Part shown: piece by piece, positions 54,973 to 64,000 of the stretch | Numbering within the stretch: the stretch's first letter is position 1 | Layout: the number at the start of each line of letters is the position of its first letter | Translations under genes and position numbers: made by a program | The notes under the pieces: model-generated | The model's input: the letters and a program-made list of their open reading frames with translations, nothing else | What the model was told of the DNA's origin: nothing | Database searches by the model: none | Source: Cladocopium goreaui | Taxonomy: Eukaryota > Sar > Dinophyceae > Suessiales > Symbiodiniaceae | Direction: 5' to 3' | DNA: 64,000 bases | Assembly (NCBI GenBank): GCA_947184155.2 | Contig: CAMXCT020003657.1 | Span: 177,501-241,500 of the forward strand

Positions 54973-55081
54973 TACCCTTCCTGGTAAATTAACATAAACC
55001 CTGAAAATGACCAATTTATAGTGGAAACTAGTCTTCCAACCCCGATGACTGCCAGGCTCTATGTTAATTTTCTGGCGTGTA
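54973..55081. mobile_element. Family C MITE
   Basis: Ends CCCTTCCTGGTAAATTAACA / ATGTTAATTTTCTGGCG, with interior GAAAATGACCAATTTATAGTGG as in 19111-19217. Confidence 0.65.
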
Positions 55082-55209
55082 AAATCATCTTTTCCATAGT
55101 TTAACATGGTTTAAACCATCCCTAGAAACCATGGACATTGTTTTTCAATGTTAATCCATGGTTCAGTCCACCACGTTTCATCTGTGATTCATGACATGCC
55201 CACCACCGA

Positions 55210-55277
55210 TCGGCCGGTAAAACCGTCCACGGCCGAGGGATGCCGAGGGGCTTGGCTTCGTTGAGGCTACCTTGGCT
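55210..55277 (-). CDS. Exon, unknown protein
   Basis: Minus-strand segment LNEAKPLGIPRPWTVLPADR with strong G/C third-position use. Three AG acceptors are possible (before CCTCAACG, before CCAAGCCC, or before CCCCTCGG), and the donor is GTTTTACC or GTGGTG, so borders and phase are open. Confidence 0.45.
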
Positions 55278-55507
55278 TCGCCATGATGAGTGGGATGGTC
55301 CTTGGGGGTGATCTCATAAACATAGTGCATTAATGATGGTTAAATAATGGTTAAATAATGGTTAATGATGGAAAAATTGGTGGTTAAATAATGGTTGATA
55401 TAATAGTTATGTGGTTAAATGAACATATAATGATAATTACAGTAGTGATTTCATAACCATCCTTCATTGGTTAATGATGATTAAATAATGGTTGATATAA
55501 TAGTGCT

Positions 55508-55618
55508 TAATGTGGGATTCACACAATACCATCTGACCCACCAGCCATCATAATTTTTATAGGTGGTATGCTTACCATTCTCAACTGGGTGGTTTGTGGC
55601 ATTGTTTTACCTACATTA
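55508..55618 (-). mobile_element. Family D MITE (reverse copy)
   Basis: TA-flanked, left end ATGTGGGATTCACACAAT diverged, right part GGTTTGTGGCATTGTTTTAC intact. Confidence 0.6.
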
Positions 55619-55735
55619 CTTAAGTTCACGCCTTTGACCCCAACCCCCAAAAATGGTGTTCCCATGATGCTAATGATAGGCATGCATCCTGTAGCATCAA
55701 CTGGCCATGTGAAGCTGGAACATCATTCTCCAAAC

Positions 55736-56770
55736 CTCTGTCTGCAGTGTGTGCTTGGCCGTCTTGCTGCAATCCAACAAAATCAGTTGCAGCACATCAA
55801 CTTCAATAAGTTTCAAGGTGCTTGATTGAATCCATATCACTGTAATGTATATATACATATATATATAATATATATATATATAGAAAGTTGCGAACTGGGG
55901 GGCTGTGGGCCTATCCTTGTGCTTTCCACCCACCTAGAGAACAAACAACTAAGGACAGTGCAACAGTGGATTTAGGGGTCGCACCCAACCCTGCATCCAA
56001 CAAAACACATGTGACATCACGTGACAAGATTCATTGTTGCTGCCTGAACCCCTCCCCTGCCAAGTGAGAATCAACATGTACCCTCTGGTAAACTAACATA
56101 ACTGGAAAATCACCATGTTTAATGGGGAAATCAACTATAAATGGCAATTTTCAATAGCTTTGTTAAATTACCAGAGGGTAACCACGCCAACAAATTTGGT
56201 TGAACATCCAAGATCCGAAAAAGAGCAATAGAGCACATTCTACCACCTTGAATATCAGGAAAAATGTATCAAAACAGTTCGTGCCCCTGGTTTTTGCATG
56301 TTCTTGCAGCATGTGAATATATAGGATTTGTCTGAGAATAGAGTACCCCTAAAATCCATGGATTGATTAAGAACTCATTTTCCTAACTTAAACCGCCTTT
56401 GTCTTGGTAAGCACATTATATCCAACATTTTCCGGCACACACACATGCCATATTTAATTGGCTAAGAAGTAAACTATGCCCATATATGCCCATCATTCCT
56501 AGGTAACCATCACTTTATTGTTGCATAAAACACCTTTTGCATTTCTGAACGCCCGGGAAGCACACGAGATCTGACCATTTTCGCCCACCGAGTGGCAAGA
56601 CAAGGAGGCTCCAGGGCCGCAGTGGCTTGACGCCCAGGACATGTTTCGGAGGAGCCTGGAGAAAATTGCACACCGGAAAGCTACAGGAGCTACATCAACG
56701 GTAAAATGAGCCAAGCAGCTGCCAGCTGCTACCTATCAGGGACAATAGATAGATATAGATAGATAGATAA

Positions 56771-56801
<31 letters not shown>

Positions 56802-56876
56802 TAGATAGATAGATAGATAGATAGATATAGATAGATAGATAGATAGATATAGATAGATATAGATAGATATAGATAG

Positions 56877-56917
<41 letters not shown>

Positions 56918-57065
56918 TGGATAGATATAGATAGATATAGATAGAAATAGATAGATATAGATAGATATAGATAGATTTAGGTAGATATAGATAGATATAG
57001 ATAGATATTGATAGATATTGATAGATAGATAGATAGATAGATAGACAGATAGCTAGCTAGCTAGC

Positions 57066-57099
<34 letters not shown>

Positions 57100-57643
57100 T
57101 GGATAGATATGGATAGATATGGATAGATATGGATAGATATGGATGGATATAGATAGATATAGATAGATGAAGATAGATATAGATATAGATATAGATAGAT
57201 ATAGATAGATATAGATAGATATAGATAGATTTAGGTAGATATAGATAGATATAGATAGATATAGATAGATATAGATAGATATGGATAGATATGGATAGAT
57301 ATAGATAGATATAGATAGATATTGATAGATGTAGATAGATGTAGATAGATAGATAGATAGATAGATAGATATGGATGGATGTGGAGATAGATAGGTAGAT
57401 AGATATGGATAGATATGGATAGATATGGATAGATATGGATAGATATGGATAGATATGGATAGATATGGATAGATATGGATAGATATAGATAGATATAGAT
57501 AGATATAGATAGATATAGATAGATATAGATAGATAGATAGATAGATAGATATAGATAGATAGATAGATAGATATAGATAGATAGATAGATAGATATAGAT
57601 AGATAGATAGATAGATAGATATAGATAGATAGATAGATAGATG

Positions 57644-57677
<34 letters not shown>

Positions 57678-58160
57678 TAGATAGTTAGATTAAATCGAAT
57701 CAATAGATTGGATAGATAGATGGCATTTATATATACAAATATACTAAATAAGTAGCACACACACACATATATATATATATGCATCTTGCAAAGACTTATG
57801 GCCATGGAAAATGAGTTATCACAACTATCGTAAAATGCCCAGGCTGGATGCTGCCAAGAATGGATAATATGGCACAGTTCTTTGCCTTCCTGCTTGGTGT
57901 ATATGTCTACGATAACCCCCAAAATGATAGAAAAGTAATCCCAGGATGGTGGGCTTGTGACGTTTCCCCCATAGTTTCCAGACTTACACTTTTCTAATTT
58001 TTCGGGGGGCTGCTATACTTGCAATGCTGGAAGGGAAAAAGCAATTCTTCCCAAAAAGGCTCGAGATTGTCCCACTGTCCCACCCACTTGGAATGGATCA
58101 ACCAGAACAGGGAAAGCAATGTCAAAAAGCATGGCTCTTACCATGAAATGCAAAGGTTTC
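55736..58160 (-). CDS. Four-exon segment of a gene, unknown protein
   Basis: Minus-strand exons with matching phases: micro-exon 58160-58142 (19 nt, CAAACTTGCAG ... GTAAGAGC), 58086-58019, 56655-56534, 55800-55736. Peptides: WVGQWDNLEPFWEELLFPFQ, LLRNMSWASSHCGPGASLSC, HSVGENGQISCASRAFRNAK, DVLQLILLDCSKTAKHTLQT. Acceptors GCAATTTTCTCCAG and GAAACTTATTGAAG, donors GTATAG, GTGTTT and GTTTGG. The intron between 58019 and 56655 holds the GATA array. The first intron is only 55 nt. The Cys/Ser-rich middle exon could be extracellular. No family recognised. Confidence 0.6.
56079..56180 (+). mobile_element. Family B MITE (forward copy)
   Basis: TA-flanked, ends CCCTCTGGTAAACTAACATA / GTTAAATTACCAGAGGG. 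Intron between exons 56534 and 55800. Confidence 0.8.
56742..57685. repeat. GATA tetranucleotide array
   Basis: About 940 bp of AGAT units, alternating with AGATAT and GGATAG hexamer variants and a short GCTA block at 57050. The largest satellite in the window. Confidence 0.95.
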
Positions 58161-58716
58161 CTGCAAGTTTGCCCATGATCCAAGCTGGGAAGCTTGAAAG
58201 ATATGTATCATGTGTGACATTAAACCAGCAGGTCCACCAGACCCCTGGCTCTATTCACAGCTTCGGGACGCGAAGTCACTGGTGAAGTTGCTATCGTTCT
58301 GGTACAAGCTGGGATGGTTCTCAGCTGTTTGCCAATCTATCTGTTCAGTGAAAAAGCCTCAGAACGGAGAGAAAAGCTGAAATAAACGTATGGTGTCAAA
58401 CATGGCAAGCTGGAAAACTTGCTATAAATCGTGTTGTGTTTTATGTTTAATATGTTTTAATGGGAATATTGGAATATCATCTATAAATGTGGGATATCAG
58501 TGAACAGAAAAGAGTTGCGATGTCCGCCAGACATCTGAGTTTCAACGGAGCTTGGCTGCGGATGGATTCACCCCGTCGATTCATTGGCAGGGTTTACCCC
58601 AAACAGAATTAGCAACACCTTAGAACTGGTACCTCTTAGCAAACTGGGCGTCATTAATCCTAGGTCAGCATGGGTTATATCAATTTATATTACCTGTTCA
58701 AGCAAATGGATTACCA

Positions 58717-59040
58717 TCAATTACATCTGCCGGGGGCTTCAAGCTCACAGCATGTTGATTTTTCACGCTGTTCGCGAAACCCCAAGCGTTGCCAACACCT
58801 GTGTTCTTGGCATAAAATGGGCTCTTCGATGCTCTTCGCAGTGTTGTTTTCATTGCGGACAGTGACTAATACCTGCAAATGTTCATGTGTTGCAGGTACG
58901 AACACCTTCACATTTTTGCCAGAATACAGTTGCGCCCGCAAATCAAGCTTCACATTAAGGATCCTTAAGGTATTCGTACCCTTGATCCACTTCAACGTCT
59001 ACGAGTTTGCTCTTCAAGTTGGGATCCGTCAGCGCGGGGT
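58717..59040 (-). CDS. Exon(s), unknown protein
   Basis: Exon 59040-58980 follows CATCCTGCATAG and encodes PALTDPNLKSKLVDVEVDQ with strong codon bias, ending at GTACGA. Overlapping and continuing to 58717 is a second minus-strand frame of 92 codons (TNTLRILNVKLDLRAQLYSG, KNVKVFVPATHEHLQVLVTV). The two cannot both be exonic over 58972-58995. The longer frame may start at a later acceptor such as CATTTGCAG. Confidence 0.4.
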
Positions 59041-59071
59041 CTATGCAGGATGACCCCGGGTTAGCAACCAC

Positions 59072-59140
59072 CCCTCCGTGGCTAAGTGGCTAGGATTCGC
59101 ACCTTCTGATCATAGTTGTTGGTGGTTCAAATCCGTCATC
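59072..59140 (+). tRNA. tRNA-like sequence (pseudo-tRNA or SINE head)
   Basis: TGGCTAAGTGG (59079-59089) matches the tRNA A box, and GGTTCAAATCC (59124-59134) the B box, at exactly tRNA spacing. The T-arm can pair with wobble, but the anticodon and acceptor stems do not pair, so it is probably a decayed tRNA or the promoter head of a SINE rather than a working tRNA. A CTG anticodon would be at 59106. Confidence 0.3.
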
Positions 59141-59380
59141 TTAAGCACTCATGATTCTGTCACCTGACTGGGGGGTTGGTTGTATCCAAAAATCCTTCCA
59201 TGTGTTGCATACGATATGCATATGTTAGTTGCTGGTCTCCCGAGAACTCATGTCCAAAAAAACAAAAAAAACTCCACCTCCCGGTTTCCGGGCTTCCCTA
59301 CCAAGGGTATGCCTGAAAATGGGGACAACAACCATTAAAAAAAAATACATGTTCTGTTGTTGAATTATGATGCATAGCAT

Positions 59381-59875
59381 GTGCATTTTTCGCATCTAAA
59401 AAATCCCGGTGAGGAAAGAACATCTATACTTAAACTACCCGCCGGGTTGGAAATGGGCCGAGTAAAAACAGCATTTTCATGTAACTGGCAAGAAGTCAAT
59501 CATGCGTTTCGCAGTGTTTTTTCATGTTTTTATGTTGTCCATGAAGGTCAATTCTATTGTGATTTTGAATTTCATTGGGATTTACTGTATATAGTTGACA
59601 TGTCGGAGTGCGAAAAAGGTTCCTTTTGGGAAGTCAGCGTGCCCAAAACCTCAGCGGTAGCCATTTTTTCCGGTGATCTCTACATCTTCGCTAAGTACGC
59701 ACCTGTTTTCTCCAACAAGGCTTTTCCAACTACATTTGCCTCGAAAATGCCACTGCCATGTGCGAACGTACGTCCACATGAGGTCATTCAATTTTTGTTC
59801 GTTTTCTGGACAAGATGTCAACTGATCGTAGCATCACGTATGTGCGCACGTGCAAGTGAACGTGCCGTGGCGTAA
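59381..59875 (+). CDS. Orphan plus-strand open frame, unknown
   Basis: 164 codons from ATG on the plus strand (SVFSCFYVVHEGQFYCDFEF, HWDLLYIVDMSECEKGSFWE). Protein-like, with aromatic and Cys residues, but A/T-ending codons unlike the minus-strand exons. It runs into the 130-bp repeats that follow. No family recognised. It could be an intronless foreign or retrotransposed gene, or chance. Confidence 0.3.
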   Translation: MHFSHLKNPGEERTSILKLPAGLEMGRVKTAFSCNWQEVNHAFRSVFSCFYVVHEGQFYCDFEFHWDLLYIVDMSECEKGSFWEVSVPKTSAVAIFSGDLYIFAKYAPVFSNKAFPTTFASKMPLPCANVRPHEVIQFLFVFWTRCQLIVASRMCARASERAVA

Positions 59876-60193
59876 CATCATGGGAGTGCGCAAGTACGTG
59901 AACGTTATTGCCCCACCCCACCCCACCCCACCCCTGCGTGACGTGACACATCTTCAACGTAGCATGACGTATGTGCGCACGTGCAAGTGAACGTGCCGTG
60001 GCGTAACATCATGGGAGTGCGCAAGTACGTGAACGTTATTACCCCACCCCACCCCAGCCCTGCGTGACGTGACACATCTTCAACGTAGCATGACGTATGT
60101 GCGCACGTGCAAGTGAACGTGCCGTGGCGTAACATCACGGTTGTGCGCAAGTACGTGAACGTTATTGCCCCACCCCACCCCACCCCACCCCAA
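59829..60193. repeat. Three 126-131-bp tandem repeats
   Basis: GTATGTGCGCACGTGCAAGTG begins at 59838, 59969 and 60095. Each unit contains several CACGT/ACGTG motifs, ACGTGAACGTTATTGCCCC and a CCCCA tract of variable length. Confidence 0.85.
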
Positions 60194-60339
60194 GGAACAT
60201 ATATAAAAATGCCTAAAACGCTCGGACGGTTTTCAACCCGTAGGCTTAAACTACCACCAGGCTGTCAAAATCCCAACCCAAGCAAAGAAAAACGCATTCA
60301 CTGATAGTACTTCACCCTGAAGCTCAAGTTGGATGTATA

Positions 60340-60506
60340 TCACTTTATGTTTCTTCCATTATCTCCCAATATCGGATGGTCCCAAGCCATCTCCATTCGG
60401 ATGCTGCTCCAGTGACATTTCTTTGACTGCTTGTCCGTAGCACTGAGCTCCAGCCACTCACTACCACTCTTGATCCCTTCCTTCAGCACAATCCTCGGCG
60501 CCATCC
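60340..60506 (-). CDS. Exon with possible start codon, unknown protein
   Basis: Minus-strand ATG at 60504 opens 54 codons to TGA 60342-60340 (MAPRIVLKEGIKSGSEWLEL, then KCHWSSIRMEMAWDHPILGD). The preceding AAATCTCAAG is a possible acceptor, and GTGATA at 60343 a possible donor just before the stop. It is therefore either a small complete gene, the first exon of the long minus-strand series, or an internal exon. Codon use is strongly coding. No family recognised. Confidence 0.5.
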
Positions 60507-60589
60507 CTTGAGATTTGGAGTTGGAGTTTTAGCGCTGTAGAAGTGAGAAGTCATCCTGTTGATCTACAACAATTACGTGTATTTTGCAT

Positions 60590-60745
60590 ATATATATATA
60601 CACATATAATTAAATATGTCTATCAATAATACAGATACATTCTCTCTCTGCCTATATATACACCATTCTATACCATATATATAATATAACTATGAATATA
60701 TATATATGATATATGTATATATGATTATATGATTATATATGTGTG
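60590..60745. repeat. TATA/CATA microsatellite region
   Basis: Repeated TATATA runs with ACACATAT and ATGATTATATG variants. Confidence 0.75.
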
Positions 60746-60794
60746 TGTGCGCATGCATGTTTGTTCTTTTTTCGTTGATAAATTCTTTGTTGCA

Positions 60795-60899
60795 TCAGCT
60801 CTGCGAGTCTCCTCGGCCAGGGCGCTGAGTGACAAAGAGGAAGGTGCCCAAGACGTAAAGACCCAAAGGCTTAAGGATGAATCCTGCCACGAGCAGCAA
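60795..60899 (-). CDS. Terminal exon with membrane helices
   Basis: Minus-strand exon of 34 codons plus TGA after CTGCTCGTGGCAG, encoding LLLVAGFILKPLGLYVLGTF then LFVTQRPGRGDSQS. Strongly hydrophobic with a polar tail, as at the C-terminus of a membrane protein. The acceptor region is a 15-bp direct duplication (TTGCTGCTCGTGGCA repeated), so two acceptors are possible. Confidence 0.55.
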   Translation of the reverse strand: MLLVAGFILKPLGLYVLGTFLFVTQRPGRGDSQS

Positions 60900-60927
60900 C
60901 TGCCACGAGCAGCAATAAATCAGATAA

Positions 60928-61025
60928 CTGGTTGGTGGTTTTAACCATCTTGAAAAATACCAATCAATGGGAAGGATTATCCCATATATTATGGAAAATA
61001 AAAGATGTTCCAAACCACCAATCAG
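60928..61025 (+). mobile_element. Family A element, flanked by GATAA
   Basis: Right end CCACCAATCAG. Direct repeat GATAA on both sides. A hybrid of the two subtypes (CTTGAAAAAT left, TTCCAAACC right). Confidence 0.8.
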
Positions 61026-61305
61026 GATAAACTCACGAATCGATGACTTTCAACTATAGGGTTACTAATCACTAAGTGGGATGTAACCCTAATCACTATT
61101 TTCATCACTTACTTTTTGTGGATCTAAGTGGATCTAAGATGATCTAAGTGGGATAATCCTCGAATTTGTAGCTCTTCCTTTTAAGCCACTAGAGATGATG
61201 CTGCTAGAAACAGCAGAAAAAACTCCCAGCTCGTGGGGACGATCGAGAGGGATTTTGCCCTCAAAATCGTCCATTTTTCTTGGGTGACTTTGCCTTTCAA
61301 TGGCT

Positions 61306-61410
61306 TACCCTTCTGTAAACTGACATAGCTATGGAAAATAGACCACTTATAGATGATTTACCCTATAAAAAATACTGATTTTCCATAGCTATGTTAGTTT
61401 ACCAGAGGGT
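61306..61410 (-). mobile_element. Family B MITE (reverse copy)
   Basis: Left end TACCCTTCTGTAAACTGACATAG, right end CTATGTTAGTTTACCAGAGGG; the right TA is lost (GGGTT). Confidence 0.75.
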
Positions 61411-61445
61411 TCGGAAATTTTAAGGGCTTTCGGACTGGACAAAAC

Positions 61446-62146
61446 CTTGGGACAACCGCCCATAACGTCCGGCCTGTGGCCTGCCAACTCTTGACGTTCA
61501 CAGGTGCCTGGTCCATGGGGAGAACCAGTTTTGGTTGGGTTGAGATACCCATCACATAATGAGGCTTTCCATACATGGTACCCCCAAATCATCAATTTTC
61601 AGAGGAATTTCCATGAATTTCCACTATAAACCATCGATTTTGGGATATCCACCATTTCTGGAAACTTATGGAAACCTCCATATCCCAACTAACCCCCCAG
61701 TGTCATCAAATGTGATGTCCCAAAATCCCTGGGAGTTGAACCCAACAATAGTCCTCACCATGTTCCATGGAAACCAGCCTGCAAAAGATGTGTTGTACCA
61801 TCCAATTTCGAGGAAAATAGTTTTTTTTTTCCAAATACCAAAGTAACTTCAAAAGCAACACGCAAAAACCTACCACCTATATCTTTTGATTATTTTGACC
61901 AAAGAGAACAATTACAGGAAAGGAAACCCTGACATTGTTGGTTTAATCATGTTTAATCCCTATTGCTGTTGATTTCCAAGATGTTTTCTTGCAGTTTAAA
62001 GCCCTATGTTTTCCTAGGGAAAACCCAGCTTTTTGTTGCTGAAAGGAGCTGAAAATCCCCATCCCCCACCTTCAAACTCCAGAACTTCTTCACCCAGTCG
62101 TTGTCATCTTCAGAGCCCACTGCAGCACTCATCACCGTGACAACGC
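61446..62146 (-). CDS. Two-exon segment, unknown protein
   Basis: Exon 62146-62070 follows GTGTCTCCTAG and encodes VVTVMSAAVGSEDDNDWVKK FWSLK up to a GTGGGG donor. Exon 61507-61446 follows CCCATGGACCAG in the same phase and encodes APVNVKSWQATGRTLWAVVP up to GTTTTG. It probably belongs with the exons at 63439 and 60899, though phases to those are not closed. No family recognised. Confidence 0.55.
61562..61683 (-). mobile_element. Family E element (reverse copy)
   Basis: Ends GCTTTCCATAC / ATGGAAACC with TGGTACCCCCAAATCATC on the left. Intron between exons 62070 and 61507. Confidence 0.55.
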
Positions 62147-62158
62147 CTAGGAGACACG

Positions 62159-62204
62159 ACGTTGGGACGTTGGGACGTTGGGACGTTGGGACGTTGGGAC
62201 GTTT
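62159..62204. repeat. GGGACGTT minisatellite
   Basis: Repeats of GTTGGGACGTTGGGAC (short unit ACGTTGGG with overlap) immediately upstream, in the minus sense, of exon 62146. Confidence 0.8.
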
Positions 62205-62421
62205 GGAAATGTCACTGTTTACCAGTAGGGAACCATTAATTGTGTTGAGTGGGTCAACTAACTATAGTTGTTTATGGCATGCGGCTGATACGGCGCCCTT
62301 GGAAGGGTTGCCAATTTTGAGATGTGCCATTTACGATCCCTTGGAAAGGTTGCAAATTTCAAAAATGAGGCTTGCGGAAATGGGGGTATAGGATTTGATT
62401 TTTTTTGAATTTTTAACATGG

Positions 62422-62580
62422 GGGTATTAACGTTCTTGACGAGCACTTCCTTTACGTTACGGAAGATGCACACGTTGCGCATGCTGTCGTATGATCATCA
62501 GGGGGTGGGGGGTGTATTAACGTCCCTGACGAGCACTTCCTTTACGTTACGGAAGATGCAAACGTTGCACATGCTGTCAG
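62422..62580. repeat. 90-bp tandem duplication
   Basis: GTATTAACGTTCTTGACGAGC...ATGCTGTC at 62424 recurs at 62514 with few changes. Flanking frames on both strands are not supported as genes. Confidence 0.7.
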
Positions 62581-63351
62581 TTGTGTCAAGGATTATTCCC
62601 ACAAAAGGTTCAAGTTGGCCCAAGTCAACCACAAACAAAATATCTTTACTAAGACTAAGACTTATCATTTTCGAGGTCGTTTGTGGGATAAATCCTATAG
62701 AGCCATTGTTGCTAGTACCCAAGGATGGAACATGGAAACACTTGAAAAAATGGCGACCTCCGTCGATGCTCCAAAAAAAAACAAAACGTGTACAAAAAAA
62801 GGTACACTTGGGCCTACAACTGGACATGGCGTCACAACGCTGCCTTGTTGCAGACTGTGGCTTCTGCATTGCCACAAGCGCTCTGGCACCGCTAGCGTCG
62901 AGAAGAGGAAAAAACTGGAAGAGTGAATGTCGCCCTGATATGATTCGGATGATTGAAAATCATAAATTTCTAATGTTTTTTTCTTGACCCTTGAAGAGCA
63001 AAATCGAGTCACCGCGCAGGCGAAACGTACATTTTCACTCTTGAGTCACACGCCTGCCAACCGAAATGACTGTCCATGTTGCAAACATTTTTTGACGACT
63101 CCTGCAAATACCAGCATTTTGTCTCTTAGCGTCAAAAATCAGAATTTCAAATTTGTCACCCTTACGAGGGCGCCGAGTCAACCGGTTGCCTTGTTTATAG
63201 TACGTTTCAGTATAGTTCAACATACTGTGAATACAACTATATATCCATACATAGTAATACTAACAATATACTAAAAAAATGACAATGATAAATGTATGCT
63301 GTATGCTGTATTCCCTTGGAACTCGTGCCCGCTCCAAGGATAGCTCTGAAC

Positions 63352-63439
63352 CCGCGCCAGCGCTCGGAACGCCAAGGATCCGATGGCCCAGAATGTATAG
63401 TAACTGGCCTTCCAGAAAGTGTCCGCAATCACTAGGATC
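63352..63439 (-). CDS. Exon with a membrane segment, unknown protein
   Basis: Minus-strand exon (1 nt plus 29 codons) after CGGCGCCGGTGAG, encoding ILVIADTFWKASYYTFWAIG then SLAFRALAR, ending before GTTCAG; the open frame continues and a later donor is possible. Aromatic and hydrophobic, membrane-like. First coding island at this edge of the window. Confidence 0.5.
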
Positions 63440-63500
63440 CTCACCGGCGCCGAGAAACATGATGAATTGATGATGAACTGATGGAAAAACCTAGGTGCAA

Positions 63501-63635
63501 TACCCTCTGGTTATGTCAACAGTTTGCGAACGTGAAGCCCTGGCCCAGTCGAAATCGTGGATTTTCACATTGATAGCATGGATGAAAATGGTGGATCTTT
63601 CCATCGTCTTTTTGTATGTAGAAACCAGGCCGGGT
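63501..63635 (-). mobile_element. Family B MITE, diverged
   Basis: Left end TACCCTCTGGTTATGTCAACAG; right end GTATGTAGAAACCAGGCCGGGTA; interior enlarged by GAAGCCCTGGCCCAGTCG. Confidence 0.55.
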
Positions 63636-63639
63636 AACT

Positions 63640-64000
63640 TCATGACATTTCAGAACCATCCCAGGGCTGCTATGAATTTTTGAGGCACCGGCACCAACAG
63701 CGATCTATCTCGCAGGGATTTCGGAGGGGTAAGTCTTCAAGTTGAGCAGATGAGGTCTGTTCCAGGGCAACCCACATGTTTGATCATTCATTTTGCATAA
63801 AGAACATGCATAAACAACATGCTGGAAATGGCTTGTATGGCCTCAAGGTGTGATGTGTTTTTCGTATGGAATGTTATGGATGCTAACATGATCCCCCATC
63901 TCCGTGTACAGTCCTCCAACGGTCACCATTTTGGACCAGAAAGTACGAGGAAAAGTGCCACATGGCCCATACATACATATAACATCATATAACATCATAT
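63640..64000. other. No gene seen
   Basis: No splice sites with codon bias that I could support. The window ends in a short ATAACATCAT repeat. Confidence 0.4.

Noticed and set aside
1-64000. CRISPR arrays, rRNA genes and bacterial operons
   Set aside because: No regular spaced repeats with unique spacers, no rRNA-like conserved blocks, and no ribosome-binding-site-led compact genes were seen. The short repeats are dispersed transposable elements.
1-64000. Dinoflagellate spliced-leader relics (TTTTGGCTCAAG) marking retrogenes
   Set aside because: I saw no convincing match. The nearest string (TTTGGCTCAT at about 42125) lies in the duplicated segment and diverges.

Overview
The window reads as dinoflagellate nuclear DNA. 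I infer this from five signs: an autonomous Ty1/copia element of the dinoflagellate type, very short coding exons with G/C-ending codons, long introns, several families of short inverted-repeat elements in nearly every intron, and many satellites. No prokaryotic gene organisation, rRNA or CRISPR array is visible. The organism assignment is inference.

Layout. (1) 1-7.6 kb: short exon-like islands on the minus strand, set in ATGA, CATA and GGT simple repeats. (2) 7787-16334: a complete minus-strand LTR retrotransposon with 205-bp LTRs (one mismatch), a 5-bp ATATA target duplication, one 2363-codon gag-pol frame, and a frameshifted third reading frame near its 3-prime LTR. (3) 16.3-60.5 kb: a minus-strand exon landscape. 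Reading splice sites by eye gives chains of exons whose phases agree across each junction (58160-55736, 53334-50342, 37340-31371, 27423-26866 and 25412-17723, the last ending in a TAG). These may be one very long gene or several head-to-tail genes. I recognise no protein family in them. Several exons encode hydrophobic, membrane-type segments. (4) 60.8-63.4 kb: more minus-strand exons with membrane segments, ending in TGA at 60795; possibly the 3-prime part of the next gene upstream.

The introns carry five or more families of about 100-bp inverted-repeat elements. Family A (ends CTGGTTGGTGG/CCACCAACCAG, 4-bp target duplications) has about 26 copies, all in the same orientation, antisense to the exons. 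Families B, C and D (ends CCCTCTGGT, CCCTCCAGT and ATGTGGGTAAAAC) are flanked by TA like Tc1/mariner-type MITEs, and B, D and E occur in both orientations. Some elements are nested, and some have arms that continue as inverted duplications of flanking DNA. Satellites include a 0.94-kb GATA array, an 11-bp and a 12-bp minisatellite, a 40-bp repeat, and three 126-131-bp CACGT-rich repeats. A 1.33-kb segment is duplicated in tandem at 39.7-42.35 kb.

Most long open frames here are not genes. The real coding signal is in pieces of 20-240 nt. Exon calls rest on open frame, codon bias, splice-site sequence and phase agreement only; transcript data would be needed to confirm them.
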